Assembly (NCBI RefSeq): GCF_000215745.1
Contig: NC_015663.1
Span: forward strand, 1,178,001 to 1,242,000
Direction: 5' to 3'
Origin: Klebsiella aerogenes KCTC 2190
Lineage (GTDB): Bacteria; Pseudomonadota; Gammaproteobacteria; Enterobacterales; Enterobacteriaceae
DNA: 64,000 nucleotides
Part shown: positions 9,158 to 18,677 of the stretch, piece by piece
How positions within the stretch are numbered: the first letter of the stretch is position 1
Layout: every line of letters begins with the position of its first letter
Translations under genes and position numbers: made by a program
Notes under the pieces: generated by a model
Database searches by the model: none
Told to the model about the DNA's origin: nothing
What the model saw: only the letters and a program-made list of their open reading frames with translations

Positions 9158-9595
9158 ATGGCTTACAAACACATTCTTATTGCAGTAGACCTATCACCGG
9201 AAAGCAAAGTGCTGGTAGAGAAAGCGGTTTCTATGGCGCGTCCCTACAATGCGAAAGTTTCCCTGATTCACGTGGATGTGAATTACTCCGACCTCTACAC
9301 CGGTCTTATCGATGTTAATCTGGGCGACATGCAGAAACGCATCTCTGAAGAGACGCACCACGCGCTGACCGAGCTTTCCACTAACGCTGGCTACCCGATT
9401 ACCGAAACCCTGAGCGGCAGCGGCGATCTGGGACAGGTGCTGGTCGATGCGATTAAAAAATATGATATGGACTTGGTGGTCTGCGGTCACCATCAGGACT
9501 TCTGGAGCAAGCTGATGTCCTCCGCGCGTCAGCTGATCAACACCGTTCACGTTGATATGCTGATCGTACCGCTGCGCGACGAAGAAGACGAATAA
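9158..9595 (+). CDS. uspA: Universal stress protein A
   Basis: 145-residue cytoplasmic stress protein of the Usp alpha/beta family, dimeric and induced by growth arrest in E. coli. The start [23 protein letters not shown] is characteristic. Like E. coli UspA it lacks the clear G-2x-G-9x-G(S/T) ATP-binding pattern of the ATP-binding Usp subgroup. The start has a strong GGAAGGAG upstream, and the gene is closed by its own terminator, so it is probably monocistronic. Confidence 0.96.
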   Translation: MAYKHILIAVDLSPESKVLVEKAVSMARPYNAKVSLIHVDVNYSDLYTGLIDVNLGDMQKRISEETHHALTELSTNAGYPITETLSGSGDLGQVLVDAIKKYDMDLVVCGHHQDFWSKLMSSARQLINTVHVDMLIVPLRDEEDE

Positions 9596-9613
9596 TCGCT
9601 TTTCCTCGCCAGC

Positions 9614-9642
9614 CAACGCCCGCGCCTGCGGGCGTTTTTGTT
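9614..9642 (+). terminator. Rho-independent terminator of uspA
   Basis: ACGCCCGC and GCGGGCGT form an 8-bp stem with a four-base loop followed by TTTTTG and more T residues. Confidence 0.85.
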
Positions 9643-9861
9643 TTTATGCTACATCCCACCTGAATCCCATTGACCCCATCAGGATATCAATCCAGATAGT
9701 TAATATCGGTTAGTGTGATCAACCATTTATTAGAATTAATATCTATATAATAATCTATACATTCAGCCAATGGTCGCATCATCATGGGTCATCAGACTTT
9801 TTCGGCGCGTTTTGGCAGACGCGTTCATACTTTTTGGGATAGCACTAAAAGGCGAAGGAAT

Positions 9862-11334
9862 ATGAAAACAACTGCACCTACGGGTTTGCTACAGCAACCC
9901 CGTCCGTTCTTCATGATTTTTTTTGTAGAGTTATGGGAGCGTTTTGGCTATTACGGCGTCCAGGGCATCCTGGCGGTGTTCTTTGTTAAACAGCTTGGTT
10001 TCTCTCAGGAACAGGCATTTATCACCTTTGGCGCCTTTGCGGCGCTGGTCTACGGCCTCATTTCCATCGGCGGCTATGTCGGTGACCATCTGCTTGGAAC
10101 CAAACGCACGCTGGTGCTCGGCGCCATCGTGTTGGCAATCGGCTATTTTATGACCGGTCTGTCGCTGCTCAAACCCGACCTTATCTTTATCGCGCTTGGC
10201 ACTATCGCCGTCGGCAACGGGCTGTTTAAAGCCAATCCCGCGAGCCTGCTATCAAAATGCTATCCGCCTAAAGATGCCCGTCTCGACGGCGCCTTCACCC
10301 TGTTTTATATGTCGATTAACATCGGTTCGCTGCTCTCGCTGTCGCTGGCGCCGGTTATTGCCGATAAGTTCGGCTATGCGGTGACCTACAATCTGTGCGG
10401 CGCCGGGCTTATCGTCGCGCTGCTGGTCTACTTCGCCTGCCGCGGAATGGTGAAAGATATCGGTTCAACCCCGGATCATCAGCCGCTGAGTTTCCGTAAT
10501 CTGCTGTACGTGCTGGTCGGCACCGTGGTGATGATTTTCCTCTGCGCCTGGCTGATGCATAACGTTAAAATCGCCAACCTGGTGCTGATCGTGCTGTCCA
10601 TCGTGGTGACGATTTTCTTCTTCCGCGAAGCTTTCCGCCTCGATAAAACCGGCCGCAACAAGATGTTCGTCGCCTTCATCCTGATGCTCGAAGCGGTGGT
10701 GTTTTATATCCTGTACGCCCAGATGCCAACCTCGCTCAACTTCTTCGCCATCAATAACGTGCATCACAACATTCTCGGCATCGCGATTAACCCGGTGAGT
10801 TTCCAGGCGTTGAACCCGTTCTGGGTGGTGGTCGCCAGCCCGGTACTGGCGGCTATCTACACCCGTCTTGGCAACAAAGGTAAAGACCTGACCATGCCGA
10901 TGAAATTCACTCTCGGCATGTTCCTCTGCGCGCTGGGCTTCCTGACCGCCGCGGCGGCCGGGATGTGGTTTGCTGACCCGCAGGGGCTCACTTCGCCATG
11001 GTTTATCGTGCTGGTTTATCTGTTCCAGAGTCTCGGCGAACTGCTGATTAGCGCCCTGGGCCTGGCGATGGTTGCCGCGCTGGTTCCGCAGCGGCTGATG
11101 GGCTTTATTCTGGGGATGTGGTTCCTGACTCAGGCCGCCGCGTTCCTGATGGGCGGCTATGTCGCGACCTTCACCGCGGTACCAGAAAATATAACCGACC
11201 CGCTGCAGACGCTGCCGATCTACACCAACGTGTTTAGTAAAATTGGCCTCGTGACCCTGGCGGTGACGGTGGTGATGGCCTTTATGGTGCCGTGGCTGAA
11301 CCGGATGATTAATACCCCGACCAGCGCCGAGTAA
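9862..11334 (+). CDS. dtpB: Dipeptide/tripeptide proton symporter DtpB
   Basis: 490-residue POT/PTR-family inner-membrane symporter for di- and tripeptides. The start is set at ATG 9862, reading [20 protein letters not shown]. It aligns with the E. coli DtpB N-terminus and has GAAGGA just upstream; the longer frame from 9784 adds 26 unconserved residues. The first helix carries the family motif [20 protein letters not shown] (ExxERFxYY). The [13 protein letters not shown] signature is near residue 150. The upstream 266 bases are AT-rich; E. coli dtpB is OmpR-controlled, but I could not identify sites with confidence. Confidence 0.95.
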   Translation: MKTTAPTGLLQQPRPFFMIFFVELWERFGYYGVQGILAVFFVKQLGFSQEQAFITFGAFAALVYGLISIGGYVGDHLLGTKRTLVLGAIVLAIGYFMTGLSLLKPDLIFIALGTIAVGNGLFKANPASLLSKCYPPKDARLDGAFTLFYMSINIGSLLSLSLAPVIADKFGYAVTYNLCGAGLIVALLVYFACRGMVKDIGSTPDHQPLSFRNLLYVLVGTVVMIFLCAWLMHNVKIANLVLIVLSIVVTIFFFREAFRLDKTGRNKMFVAFILMLEAVVFYILYAQMPTSLNFFAINNVHHNILGIAINPVSFQALNPFWVVVASPVLAAIYTRLGNKGKDLTMPMKFTLGMFLCALGFLTAAAAGMWFADPQGLTSPWFIVLVYLFQSLGELLISALGLAMVAALVPQRLMGFILGMWFLTQAAAFLMGGYVATFTAVPENITDPLQTLPIYTNVFSKIGLVTLAVTVVMAFMVPWLNRMINTPTSAE

Positions 11335-11344
11335 CCCGTTAGCC

Positions 11345-11367
11345 GCCCCGGCGACAACCGCCGGGGC
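11345..11367. terminator. Hairpin between dtpB and the Rrf2 regulator
   Basis: GCCCCGGCG and CGCCGGGGC form a perfect 9-bp stem with a five-base loop between two convergent genes. There is no T-run, so termination efficiency is uncertain. Confidence 0.5.
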
Positions 11368-11374
11368 GCGCAGC

Positions 11375-11878
11375 CTAGTTCTTACGCGCCGCGATCCACT
11401 CCTGTACTTCAATCACAAACTCATCCGGCGCTTTACGGTACATCTTGCGCGCCAGATCGAGGATAGTATGCTGGCCTAACGCCTCTTCCATTCGCTGCTG
11501 CGCCATATCCATGACCGCGCGCACACCGCAAATACCTTCGCAGGCCCACTGCGGCGGCTGCTCATCAAACACCGCAAGACGCTGGCGGATCTCACGGCAC
11601 TCGAAAATACGCTTTTCGCCATCAATAGCGTTGGCAACATCCAACACGGTGATGTGCTCAGCCGCTCTGGCAAGCTGAAAGCCGCCGCCTTTGCCTTCAA
11701 TACTGCGCACCAGGCCCGCTTTCGATAGGCGGGTAAAAATCTTGGCCAGATAATCGTAGGGCACGTTTTGCAGCTCAGCGATTTCGCGCACGCTCATATC
11801 GCGGGCGTCGCCTTTGCTGTCCACCATACACATCAGGCTATGGATGCCGTACTCAACTCCGGAACTGTAAAATGCCAT
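11375..11878 (-). CDS. Rrf2-family transcriptional regulator (possible Fe-S sensor)
   Basis: 167-residue winged-helix regulator of the IscR/NsrR family. About residues 1-70 are the DNA-binding domain, with VREIAELQNVPYDYLAKIFTRLSKAGLV then the wing RSIEGKGGGFQLAR. Three cysteines at C94, C113 and C117 lie in the region that holds the cluster ligands in relatives. The spacing (18 then 3 residues between) differs from the 5/5-type spacing of IscR and NsrR as I recall it. It is transcribed divergently from an NDH-2-like flavoprotein gene, so it probably controls that gene and itself in response to a redox, iron or nitric-oxide signal. The exact signal cannot be read from sequence. Confidence 0.85.
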   Translation of the reverse strand: MAFYSSGVEYGIHSLMCMVDSKGDARDMSVREIAELQNVPYDYLAKIFTRLSKAGLVRSIEGKGGGFQLARAAEHITVLDVANAIDGEKRIFECREIRQRLAVFDEQPPQWACEGICGVRAVMDMAQQRMEEALGQHTILDLARKMYRKAPDEFVIEVQEWIAARKN

Positions 11879-12050
11879 TCACTTATCTCAGCCAATATTA
11901 ATCTGAGTTATTGTAGCTTTTCCCACCGCCTCATTCCAGATATCTGATATCTCCCTTCGCAAGACAAAAATTTAATTTATTACTTATCAGTATATTAAAT
12001 AAAAACCCCAATAAAGGATCCTCAGGATCGCGTGAGAGGCGTTGCTTTTC

Positions 12051-12093
12051 TTAACTACGACCAATAAAATCCTAGTAAATGAATCGTAGTTAA
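12051..12093. promoter_or_regulatory. Perfect 10-bp inverted repeat before the NDH-like gene
   Basis: TTAACTACGA at 12051-12060 and TCGTAGTTAA at 12084-12093 are perfect inverted arms, 33 bases centre to centre, or about three helical turns. The second arm ends 17 bases before the flavoprotein ATG. Most likely a regulator site, plausibly for the divergent Rrf2 protein; an mRNA hairpin is the alternative. Confidence 0.6.
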
Positions 12094-12110
12094 CAGCGAG
12101 TGAAAAAAAG

Positions 12111-13313
12111 ATGCGTAAACAAATCCTGATCGTAGGCGCCGGTTTTGCCGGGATGTGGGCGGCCTTGAGCGCCGCGCGTTTAGCGGAAAAAAATCAACAG
12201 CAGGCCATTGATATCACAGTCATTGCGCCACAGCCTGAGCTGCGCGTTCGTCCTCGTTTCTACGAAAGCGACGTACCGTCGCTGGTTGCGCCGCTACAGC
12301 CGCTGTTCGATGCTACCGGGATCCGTTTTCTTCGCGGCAGCGTGTCGCAGATCCATCCTGCGGATAAAACGGTAACCTGGACCGGTAGCAACGGCGAAAG
12401 CCACACTCAGAACTGGGATCGTTTAGTCCTGGCGAGCGGTAGCCATGTTAACCGTGCGATGGTCACGGGCGCGGCACAGCACGCTTTCGATCTCGATCAG
12501 CTCGAAAGCGCTACGACGCTGGAAAACCACTTAATTGCTTTAGCACAGCGTCCGCAAAGCGATGCGCGCAACACCGTGGTAGTCTGCGGCGGCGGCTTTA
12601 CCGGTATCGAGATGGCGATGGAATTACCGACCAAGCTGCGCGCGATCTTCGGCTCAAATGCTAAGACCAGAGTAGTCGTAGTTGAACGCGGTCCGCAGCC
12701 GGGCTCTCGATACAGCGATGCGCTGCGTGAAGTCATCGTTCAGGCCTCAAAAGAACTGGGCGTCGAGTGGCTTGTTAATGCTGAAGTGGCGAGCGTCGAT
12801 GCCGCTGGCGTGAAACTGAAAGACGGACAGCGTATCGACTCGCAGACCGTGATTTGGACCGTCGGCGTCCAGGCGAATAATCTAACAGCGCAAATCGACG
12901 CGCCGCGCGACCGTCAAGGGCGTCTGCATGTCAACGCCGAACTGCAAGTGATGGGTTACGATGATATCTACGCGACCGGCGACGTGGCCTATGCCGCGAC
13001 TGATGATAAGGGTAATCACGCCCTGATGACTTGCCAGCACGCTATCCTGCTCGGTAAATTCGCCGGTAATAACGCCGCCGCCGGCCTGCTGGGCGTCGCG
13101 CCACTGCACTATCGCCAGGAAACCTACGTTACCTGTCTGGATCTCGGCGCCTGGGGCGCGGTTTACACCGAGGGTTGGGATCAGCAGGTGAAATTGACCC
13201 GCGAAGAGGCAAAAAAAGTGAAGGTGTCGATCGTCAGCGAACTTATTTATCCGCCGAAGGCCGATAAGGCCGCCGCGTTTGAGATGGCCGATCCGCTGGC
13301 GCCGTTTGTTTAA
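12111..13313 (+). CDS. NDH-2-like NAD(P)/FAD-dependent oxidoreductase
   Basis: 400-residue flavoprotein of the type II NADH dehydrogenase/pyridine nucleotide-disulphide family. An FAD-binding GAGFAGMWAAL is at residues 8-18. A second Rossmann motif VCGGGFTGIEMAMEL near residue 162 would bind NAD(P)H. YATGDVAY near residue 285 closes the FAD site. It lacks the long amphipathic C-terminus of E. coli Ndh (434 residues), so membrane attachment is less certain. The electron acceptor is unknown. It lies opposite an Rrf2 regulator across a 232-base region with a strong palindrome. The gene does not belong to the E. coli K-12 order I recall here and is probably accessory. Confidence 0.85.
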   Translation: MRKQILIVGAGFAGMWAALSAARLAEKNQQQAIDITVIAPQPELRVRPRFYESDVPSLVAPLQPLFDATGIRFLRGSVSQIHPADKTVTWTGSNGESHTQNWDRLVLASGSHVNRAMVTGAAQHAFDLDQLESATTLENHLIALAQRPQSDARNTVVVCGGGFTGIEMAMELPTKLRAIFGSNAKTRVVVVERGPQPGSRYSDALREVIVQASKELGVEWLVNAEVASVDAAGVKLKDGQRIDSQTVIWTVGVQANNLTAQIDAPRDRQGRLHVNAELQVMGYDDIYATGDVAYAATDDKGNHALMTCQHAILLGKFAGNNAAAGLLGVAPLHYRQETYVTCLDLGAWGAVYTEGWDQQVKLTREEAKKVKVSIVSELIYPPKADKAAAFEMADPLAPFV

Positions 13314-13348
13314 ATATTGCGGTTCCCGGCTCGCGCTGCAATTTGGTA

Positions 13349-13381
13349 GCCCGGATAAGGCGCTTTGCGCCGCTATCCGGG
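13349..13381. repeat. REP-like palindrome
   Basis: CCCGGATAAGGCG and CGCCGCTATCCGGG form an imperfect stem with the GGATAAGGCG core of enterobacterial REP units. It lies between the convergent NDH-like and rsmJ genes. Confidence 0.75.
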
Positions 13382-13402
13382 TGATATCACAACGGCGAAA
13401 AA

Positions 13403-14155
13403 TTACGCCGGCGTACCGGCGTAAATATCAAACCGATGTCCTTTGGTCACTACCGCGTTAGGCGTGGCGACATCCGCCAACGGCGGCGCATAGTCCGGAC
13501 GCTTCACCACCACTCGTTTGGTTGCCAGCTGTCGAGCCGGCGCCAACAGACCATCGGCGTCTAAATCCGGCCCCACCAGCGACTGAAATACCCGCATCTC
13601 TTTTTTGACCAGCGCGCTTTTCTGCTTATGGGGAAACATCGGATCCAGATACACCACCTGTGGGCGCGGGGTGATATCGGTCAACGCATTGAGGCTGGAT
13701 GCATGAATCAACTGTAAGCGCTCCTGCAGCCAGCCGCCGATCTCCGCATCGGCATAGCCACGTTTCAAACCATCGTCGAGCAGCGCGGCGACCACCGGGT
13801 TACGCTCAAGCATCCGCACGCGGCAGCCGACCGACGCCAGCACGAAGGCATCGCGCCCCAGGCCAGCGGTGGCGTCAACCACGTCCGGCAGATAATCGCC
13901 TTTAATACCCACCGCTTTGGCTACCGCTTCACCGCGGCCGCCGCCAAACTTGCGGCGATGAGCCATCGCGCCGCCGACGAAATCGACAAAGATGCCGCCA
14001 AGCTTTGGCTCATCGCGCTTACGCAGCTCCAGATGCTCGTCCGTCAGCACCAGCGCCATCGGGTTCTCAGCATCATGCTCCAGCCCCCAACGGGCGGCCA
14101 AAACAGATAAGGCGCCGTCACCGGCGCCTGTTTCATCAATTAAGCAGATTTTCAC
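13403..14155 (-). CDS. rsmJ: 16S rRNA guanine(1516)-N2 methyltransferase RsmJ
   Basis: 250-residue SAM-dependent enzyme that methylates G1516 of 16S rRNA. I place the start at GTG 14155, reading [20 protein letters not shown], because that matches the E. coli N-terminus and length; the frame continues back to TTG at 14188 inside prlC. The SAM-binding segment [19 protein letters not shown] lies near residue 105 and the [14 protein letters not shown] motif near residue 175. It follows prlC by only 7 bases on the same strand, as in E. coli. Confidence 0.94.
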   Translation of the reverse strand: MKICLIDETGAGDGALSVLAARWGLEHDAENPMALVLTDEHLELRKRDEPKLGGIFVDFVGGAMAHRRKFGGGRGEAVAKAVGIKGDYLPDVVDATAGLGRDAFVLASVGCRVRMLERNPVVAALLDDGLKRGYADAEIGGWLQERLQLIHASSLNALTDITPRPQVVYLDPMFPHKQKSALVKKEMRVFQSLVGPDLDADGLLAPARQLATKRVVVKRPDYAPPLADVATPNAVVTKGHRFDIYAGTPA

Positions 14156-14162
14156 GTAGCAA

Positions 14163-16205
14163 TCAGCCTTTGATCCCGTAATGCTCAAGCATCGCGTCCA
14201 GCTGCGGCTCGCGCCCGCGGAAGCGTTTGAACAGCTCCATCGGCTCTTCGGAACCGCCGCGGCTCAGGATATTGTCGAGGAATGATTGACCGGTTTCACG
14301 GTTGAAAATTCCCTCTTCTTCGAAGCGCGAGAAGGCATCCGCCGCCAACACATCGGCCCACAGGTAGCTGTAGTAGCCCGCCGCGTAGCCACCCGCAAAG
14401 ATGTGGCTGAACGCATGCGGGAAGCGGCCCCAGGTTGGGCCCGGCACCACGGCGACCTGCTTTTTAATCTCGGCCAGGGTCTCGAGGATTTTCGCCCCCT
14501 GCTCCGGCGAGTATTCCGCGTGTAGACGGAAATCGAACAGACCGAACTCCAGCTGGCGGAGAATAAACATCGCCGCCTGGTAGTTTTTCGCCGCCAGCAT
14601 TTTCTCCAGCAGTTCCTGCGGCAGCGGTTCACCGGTTTCGTAATGCCCGGAGATAAACGCCAGCGCTTCCGGCTCCCAGCACCAGTTTTCCATAAACTGG
14701 CTCGGCAGCTCGACCGCATCCCACGGCACCCCACTGATGCCGGAAACGCCAGCAGTATCAATGCGGGTCAGCATGTGGTGCAGACCATGGCCAAACTCGT
14801 GGAACAGGGTAATCACTTCATCGTGCGTGAACAGCGCCGGTTTGCCGTTTACCGGGCGGTTGAAGTTACAGGTCAGATAAGCGACCGGTTTTTGCAGGGA
14901 ACCATCCAGCTTACGCATCTGGCCGACGCAGTCGTCCATCCACGCCCCGCCGCGTTTATGTTCGCGGGCATACAGGTCAAGATAGAAGCTGCCGCGCAGC
15001 TCGTTATTTTCGTCATACAGCTCGAAGAAACGCACTTCCGGATGCCACACATCGACATCGGTACGCTCTTTGGCGGTAATGCCATAAATACGCTTAACCA
15101 CTTCAAACAGGCCGTTAACGGCTTTGTTTTCCGGGAAATACGGGCGCAGTTGCTCATCGCTAATGCTGTAGAGATGCTGTTTCTGTTTTTCGCTGTAGTA
15201 AGCGATATCCCACGGCTGCAGTTCATCGACGCCAAACTCGGCTTTGGCGAAAGCACGCAGCTGAGCCAGCTCTTTTTCGCCCTGCGGACGCGCGCGTTTT
15301 GCCAGGTCGGTCAGGAAATCGAGGACCTGCTGCGGATTTTCAGCCATTTTGGTGGCCAGAGATTTAAAGGCGTAGCTGTCAAAGCCCAGCAGTTGCGCCA
15401 GCTCGTGACGCAGCGCGAGGATCTCCGCCATCACCGGGCTGTTATCCCATTTCCCGGCGTTCGGGCCCTGATCGGAGGCGCGGGTGGAATAGGCGCGATA
15501 CATCTCTTCGCGCAGCGCCTGATTGTCGCAGTAGGTCATCACCGGCAGATAGCTCGGAATATCCAGCGTCAGCAGATATCCTTCCTGCTCTTTCGCCTGC
15601 GCCTGGGCCTGAGCGGCGGCCAGCGCGCTTTCCGGCATGCCTGCGAGATCGGCGACGTCGGTCACCAGCTTGTTCCAGCCCATGGTGGCATCAAGCACGT
15701 TGTTGCTGTACAGATTGCCAAGCTCAGAGAGGCGCGCGGCGATTTCACCGTAGCGTTTCTGCGCTTCTGCCGGCAGGCCAATCCCGGATAATTCAAAATC
15801 GCGCAGCGCGTTATCGACCGCCTTTTTCTGCGCGGTGTTCAACGTGGCGTAGTTATCGCCGTCGCGCAGGTCGCGGTAGGCTTTATACAGGCCTTCATGC
15901 TGGCCGACCCAGGTGCTGTACTCGGAGAGCAGCGGCAGCGTCTGTTCGTAGGCTTCACGCAGCTCCGGGCTGTTTTTTACCGAATTCAAATGGCTGATTG
16001 GCGAGAAGATGCGTCCCAGCACATCGTCCACTTCCGCCAGCGGCTGGCAAAGATTTTCCCAGCTATACGGCGCGCCGTGCGCCACCGCGCTTTCCACCGC
16101 GGCCCGGCAATCATCCAGCGCTTTGGTGACCGCAGGGACCACGTGCTCCGGTTTAATTGCAGAAAATGGCGGCAATGAAAAAGGCGTCAGTAATGGATTG
16201 GTCAT
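14163..16205 (-). CDS. prlC: Oligopeptidase A
   Basis: 680-residue cytosolic zinc metallopeptidase of family M3 that degrades signal peptides and other short peptides. The zinc motif HEFGH is within [16 protein letters not shown] near residue 470. The downstream Glu ligand is in the [14 protein letters not shown] segment. Length equals E. coli PrlC. It is transcribed with rsmJ and divergently from rlmJ. Confidence 0.96.
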   Translation of the reverse strand: MTNPLLTPFSLPPFSAIKPEHVVPAVTKALDDCRAAVESAVAHGAPYSWENLCQPLAEVDDVLGRIFSPISHLNSVKNSPELREAYEQTLPLLSEYSTWVGQHEGLYKAYRDLRDGDNYATLNTAQKKAVDNALRDFELSGIGLPAEAQKRYGEIAARLSELGNLYSNNVLDATMGWNKLVTDVADLAGMPESALAAAQAQAQAKEQEGYLLTLDIPSYLPVMTYCDNQALREEMYRAYSTRASDQGPNAGKWDNSPVMAEILALRHELAQLLGFDSYAFKSLATKMAENPQQVLDFLTDLAKRARPQGEKELAQLRAFAKAEFGVDELQPWDIAYYSEKQKQHLYSISDEQLRPYFPENKAVNGLFEVVKRIYGITAKERTDVDVWHPEVRFFELYDENNELRGSFYLDLYAREHKRGGAWMDDCVGQMRKLDGSLQKPVAYLTCNFNRPVNGKPALFTHDEVITLFHEFGHGLHHMLTRIDTAGVSGISGVPWDAVELPSQFMENWCWEPEALAFISGHYETGEPLPQELLEKMLAAKNYQAAMFILRQLEFGLFDFRLHAEYSPEQGAKILETLAEIKKQVAVVPGPTWGRFPHAFSHIFAGGYAAGYYSYLWADVLAADAFSRFEEEGIFNRETGQSFLDNILSRGGSEEPMELFKRFRGREPQLDAMLEHYGIKG

Positions 16206-16380
16206 ATGCGCTGTCCTGTTGAAGAGGGTGAATGAAGCGCGCGTTCCGGCGCTTTTGCATGAGATCTAGAATGGGGGATAGTTGCGGGAATTTCAATGAC
16301 AGGCGGTGCGACAGCGGCAATCCTGGGCGAACTGCGGTAAACTGTCGGTTAACTTGTTTATTTCCGGAATCTCTGCATCC

Positions 16381-17223
16381 ATGCTCAGTTATCGCCACAG
16401 CTTTCACGCAGGCAACCACGCCGACGTCCTTAAACACACCGTTCAGAGTTTGATCATTGAATCGCTGAAAGAGAAAGAAAAACCGTTTCTCTACCTGGAC
16501 ACCCACGCCGGCGCGGGCCGCTATCAGCTGAGCGGCGAGCACGCCGAACGTACCGGCGAATACCTTGAAGGCATCGCCCGTATCTGGCAGCAGGACGATC
16601 TACCGACCGAGCTGGAGCCGTATATTTCGGTCGTCGAGCACTTCAACCGCAGCGGTCAACTGCGCTACTACCCTGGTTCGCCGCTTATCGCGCGCCAGCT
16701 GCTGCGCGAGCAGGACAGCCTGCAGATGACAGAACTGCACCCGAGCGATTTCCCGCTGCTGCGCGCCGAGTTCCAGAAAGACAGCCGCGCGCGCGTCGAT
16801 AAAGCCGATGGCTATCAGCAGCTGAAGGCCAAGCTGCCGCCGGTTTCTCGCCGCGGTCTGATTCTTATCGACCCGCCGTACGAAATTAAAACCGATTATC
16901 AGGCGGTGGTCACCGGGATCAACGAAGGTTATAAACGCTTCGCCACCGGCACCTACGCGCTGTGGTATCCGGTGGTGCTGCGCGCGCAAATCAAACGCAT
17001 GATCAAAGATTTAGAAGCCACAGGTATCCGCAAAATTCTGCAAATCGAGCTGGCGGTGCGTCCGGACAGCGACCAGCGCGGCATGACCGCCTCCGGGATG
17101 ATCGTCATCAACCCGCCGTGGAAGCTGGAACAGCAGATGAATAACGTGCTGCCGTGGCTGCACAGCAAACTGGTTCCAGCCGGTACCGGTCACGCGACCG
17201 TGAGTTGGATCGTACCGGAGTAA
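16381..17223 (+). CDS. rlmJ: 23S rRNA adenine(2030)-N6 methyltransferase RlmJ
   Basis: 280-residue SAM-dependent enzyme that methylates A2030 of 23S rRNA. The start is ATG 16381 (MLSYRHSFHAGNHADVLKH), matching the E. coli N-terminus; the frame extends 25 codons upstream without similarity. The N6-adenine methyltransferase catalytic motif DPPY appears in LILIDPPYEIKTDYQ near residue 164. It is divergent from prlC and followed by gor after 72 bases. Confidence 0.95.
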   Translation: MLSYRHSFHAGNHADVLKHTVQSLIIESLKEKEKPFLYLDTHAGAGRYQLSGEHAERTGEYLEGIARIWQQDDLPTELEPYISVVEHFNRSGQLRYYPGSPLIARQLLREQDSLQMTELHPSDFPLLRAEFQKDSRARVDKADGYQQLKAKLPPVSRRGLILIDPPYEIKTDYQAVVTGINEGYKRFATGTYALWYPVVLRAQIKRMIKDLEATGIRKILQIELAVRPDSDQRGMTASGMIVINPPWKLEQQMNNVLPWLHSKLVPAGTGHATVSWIVPE

Positions 17224-17295
17224 TCGCAACCATCGGTGGAACCTTTTAAGCCTCGCGCTACAATCGCGGCAATTAACGATTAAGGACATATGGGC

Positions 17296-18648
17296 ATGAG
17301 CAAACATTATGATTACCTCGCCATCGGCGGCGGCAGCGGCGGTATCGCCTCGATTAACCGTGCGGCGATGTACGGCCAGAAGTGCGCGCTGATTGAAGCC
17401 AAAGAGCTGGGCGGCACCTGCGTTAACGTCGGCTGCGTGCCGAAAAAAGTGATGTGGCATGCGGCGCAGATCCGCGAAGCAATCCACCTGTATGGCCCGG
17501 ATTACGGTTTCGATACCACCATCAACCATTTCGACTGGGATAAGCTGGTTGCCAGCCGCAGCGCCTATATCGACCGTATTCATACCTCTTACGACAACGT
17601 GCTGGGTAAGAATAAAGTTGATGTTATCAAAGGTTTCGCGCGCTTTGTCGATGCCCATACCGTGGAAGTCAACGGCGAGACCATTACCGCCGATCATATC
17701 CTGATCGCCACCGGCGGCCGCCCGAGCCACCCGAACATTCCAGGTGTGGAATACGGTATTGATTCCGACGGTTTCTTCGAACTGCCGGCGCTGCCGAAGC
17801 GCGTAGCGGTAGTCGGCGCGGGCTATATTGCCGTTGAACTGGCCGGCGTGATTAACGGCCTGGGCGCCGAAACCCACCTGTTCGTGCGTAAACACGCGCC
17901 GCTGCGTAGCTTCGATCCGCTGATCGTTGAGACTCTGGTGGAAGTGATGAACGCCGAAGGCCCACAGCTGCACACGAACGCAATTCCGAAGGCGGTAGTC
18001 AAGAATGCCGACGGCAGCCTGACTCTGGCGCTGGAAGATGGCCGCAGCCAGACCGTAGATTGCCTGATTTGGGCGATTGGCCGCGAACCGGCGACCGATA
18101 ACTTCAACCTGGCGGCAACGGGCGTTAAAACCAACGATAAAGGCTACATCATCGTTGATAAGTTCCAGAACACCAACGTGCCGGGCATCTACGCGGTGGG
18201 CGATAATACCGGCGCCGTCGAGCTGACGCCGGTCGCCGTGGCCGCAGGCCGTCGTCTGTCCGAACGCCTGTTTAACAACAAGCCGGAAGAGCACCTCGAC
18301 TACAGCAATATCCCGACCGTGGTCTTCAGCCACCCGCCAATCGGCACCGTCGGCTTAACCGAGCCGCAGGCGCGCGAGCAGTACGGCGACGACGCCGTGA
18401 AGGTGTACAAATCGTCCTTCACCGCAATGTATACCGCCGTGACCTCTCACCGCCAGCCGTGCCGCATGAAGCTGGTCTGCGTCGGCCCGGAAGAGAAGAT
18501 TGTCGGTATTCACGGTATCGGCTTCGGAATGGATGAGATGCTGCAGGGCTTTGCGGTGGCGCTGAAAATGGGCGCCACCAAAAAAGACTTCGACAATACC
18601 GTCGCCATTCACCCAACCGCAGCGGAAGAGTTTGTCACTATGCGTTAA
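17296..18648 (+). CDS. gor: Glutathione reductase
   Basis: 450-residue NADPH- and FAD-dependent enzyme that regenerates reduced glutathione. The redox-active pair Cys42 and Cys47 lies in [13 protein letters not shown], with numbering identical to the E. coli enzyme if translation starts at ATG 17296. The alternative ATG at 17290 leaves only three bases after AAGGA, so I prefer 17296. The FAD motif GGGSGG is at residues 11-16, the NADPH motif [13 protein letters not shown] is mid-protein, and the active-site His is in the C-terminal HPTAAEE. Confidence 0.96.
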   Translation: MSKHYDYLAIGGGSGGIASINRAAMYGQKCALIEAKELGGTCVNVGCVPKKVMWHAAQIREAIHLYGPDYGFDTTINHFDWDKLVASRSAYIDRIHTSYDNVLGKNKVDVIKGFARFVDAHTVEVNGETITADHILIATGGRPSHPNIPGVEYGIDSDGFFELPALPKRVAVVGAGYIAVELAGVINGLGAETHLFVRKHAPLRSFDPLIVETLVEVMNAEGPQLHTNAIPKAVVKNADGSLTLALEDGRSQTVDCLIWAIGREPATDNFNLAATGVKTNDKGYIIVDKFQNTNVPGIYAVGDNTGAVELTPVAVAAGRRLSERLFNNKPEEHLDYSNIPTVVFSHPPIGTVGLTEPQAREQYGDDAVKVYKSSFTAMYTAVTSHRQPCRMKLVCVGPEEKIVGIHGIGFGMDEMLQGFAVALKMGATKKDFDNTVAIHPTAAEEFVTMR

Positions 18649-18655
18649 TCCGCGC

Positions 18656-18677
18656 AGCCCCGTCTCAGGACGGGGCT
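18656..18677 (+). terminator. Terminator of gor
   Basis: AGCCCCGTC and GACGGGGCT form a 9-bp stem with a TCAG loop followed by TCATTTT. It abuts the stop of the convergent serine hydrolase gene. Confidence 0.8.

Noticed and set aside
9784..9861. N-terminal extension of dtpB
   Set aside because: The 26 added residues are unlike known DtpB proteins, and the ribosome site fits ATG 9862.
10465..11412. 315-codon open frame antisense to dtpB
   Set aside because: Extremely His/Gln/Arg-rich, the typical mirror of a membrane-protein gene; no independent support.
14643..15791. 382-codon open frame antisense to prlC
   Set aside because: Complement of the conserved PrlC coding region without any domain of its own.
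17011..18333. 440-codon open frame antisense to gor
   Set aside because: It lies wholly opposite the gor gene and the end of rlmJ, has composition expected of the complement of GC-rich codons, and shows no recognisable domain.
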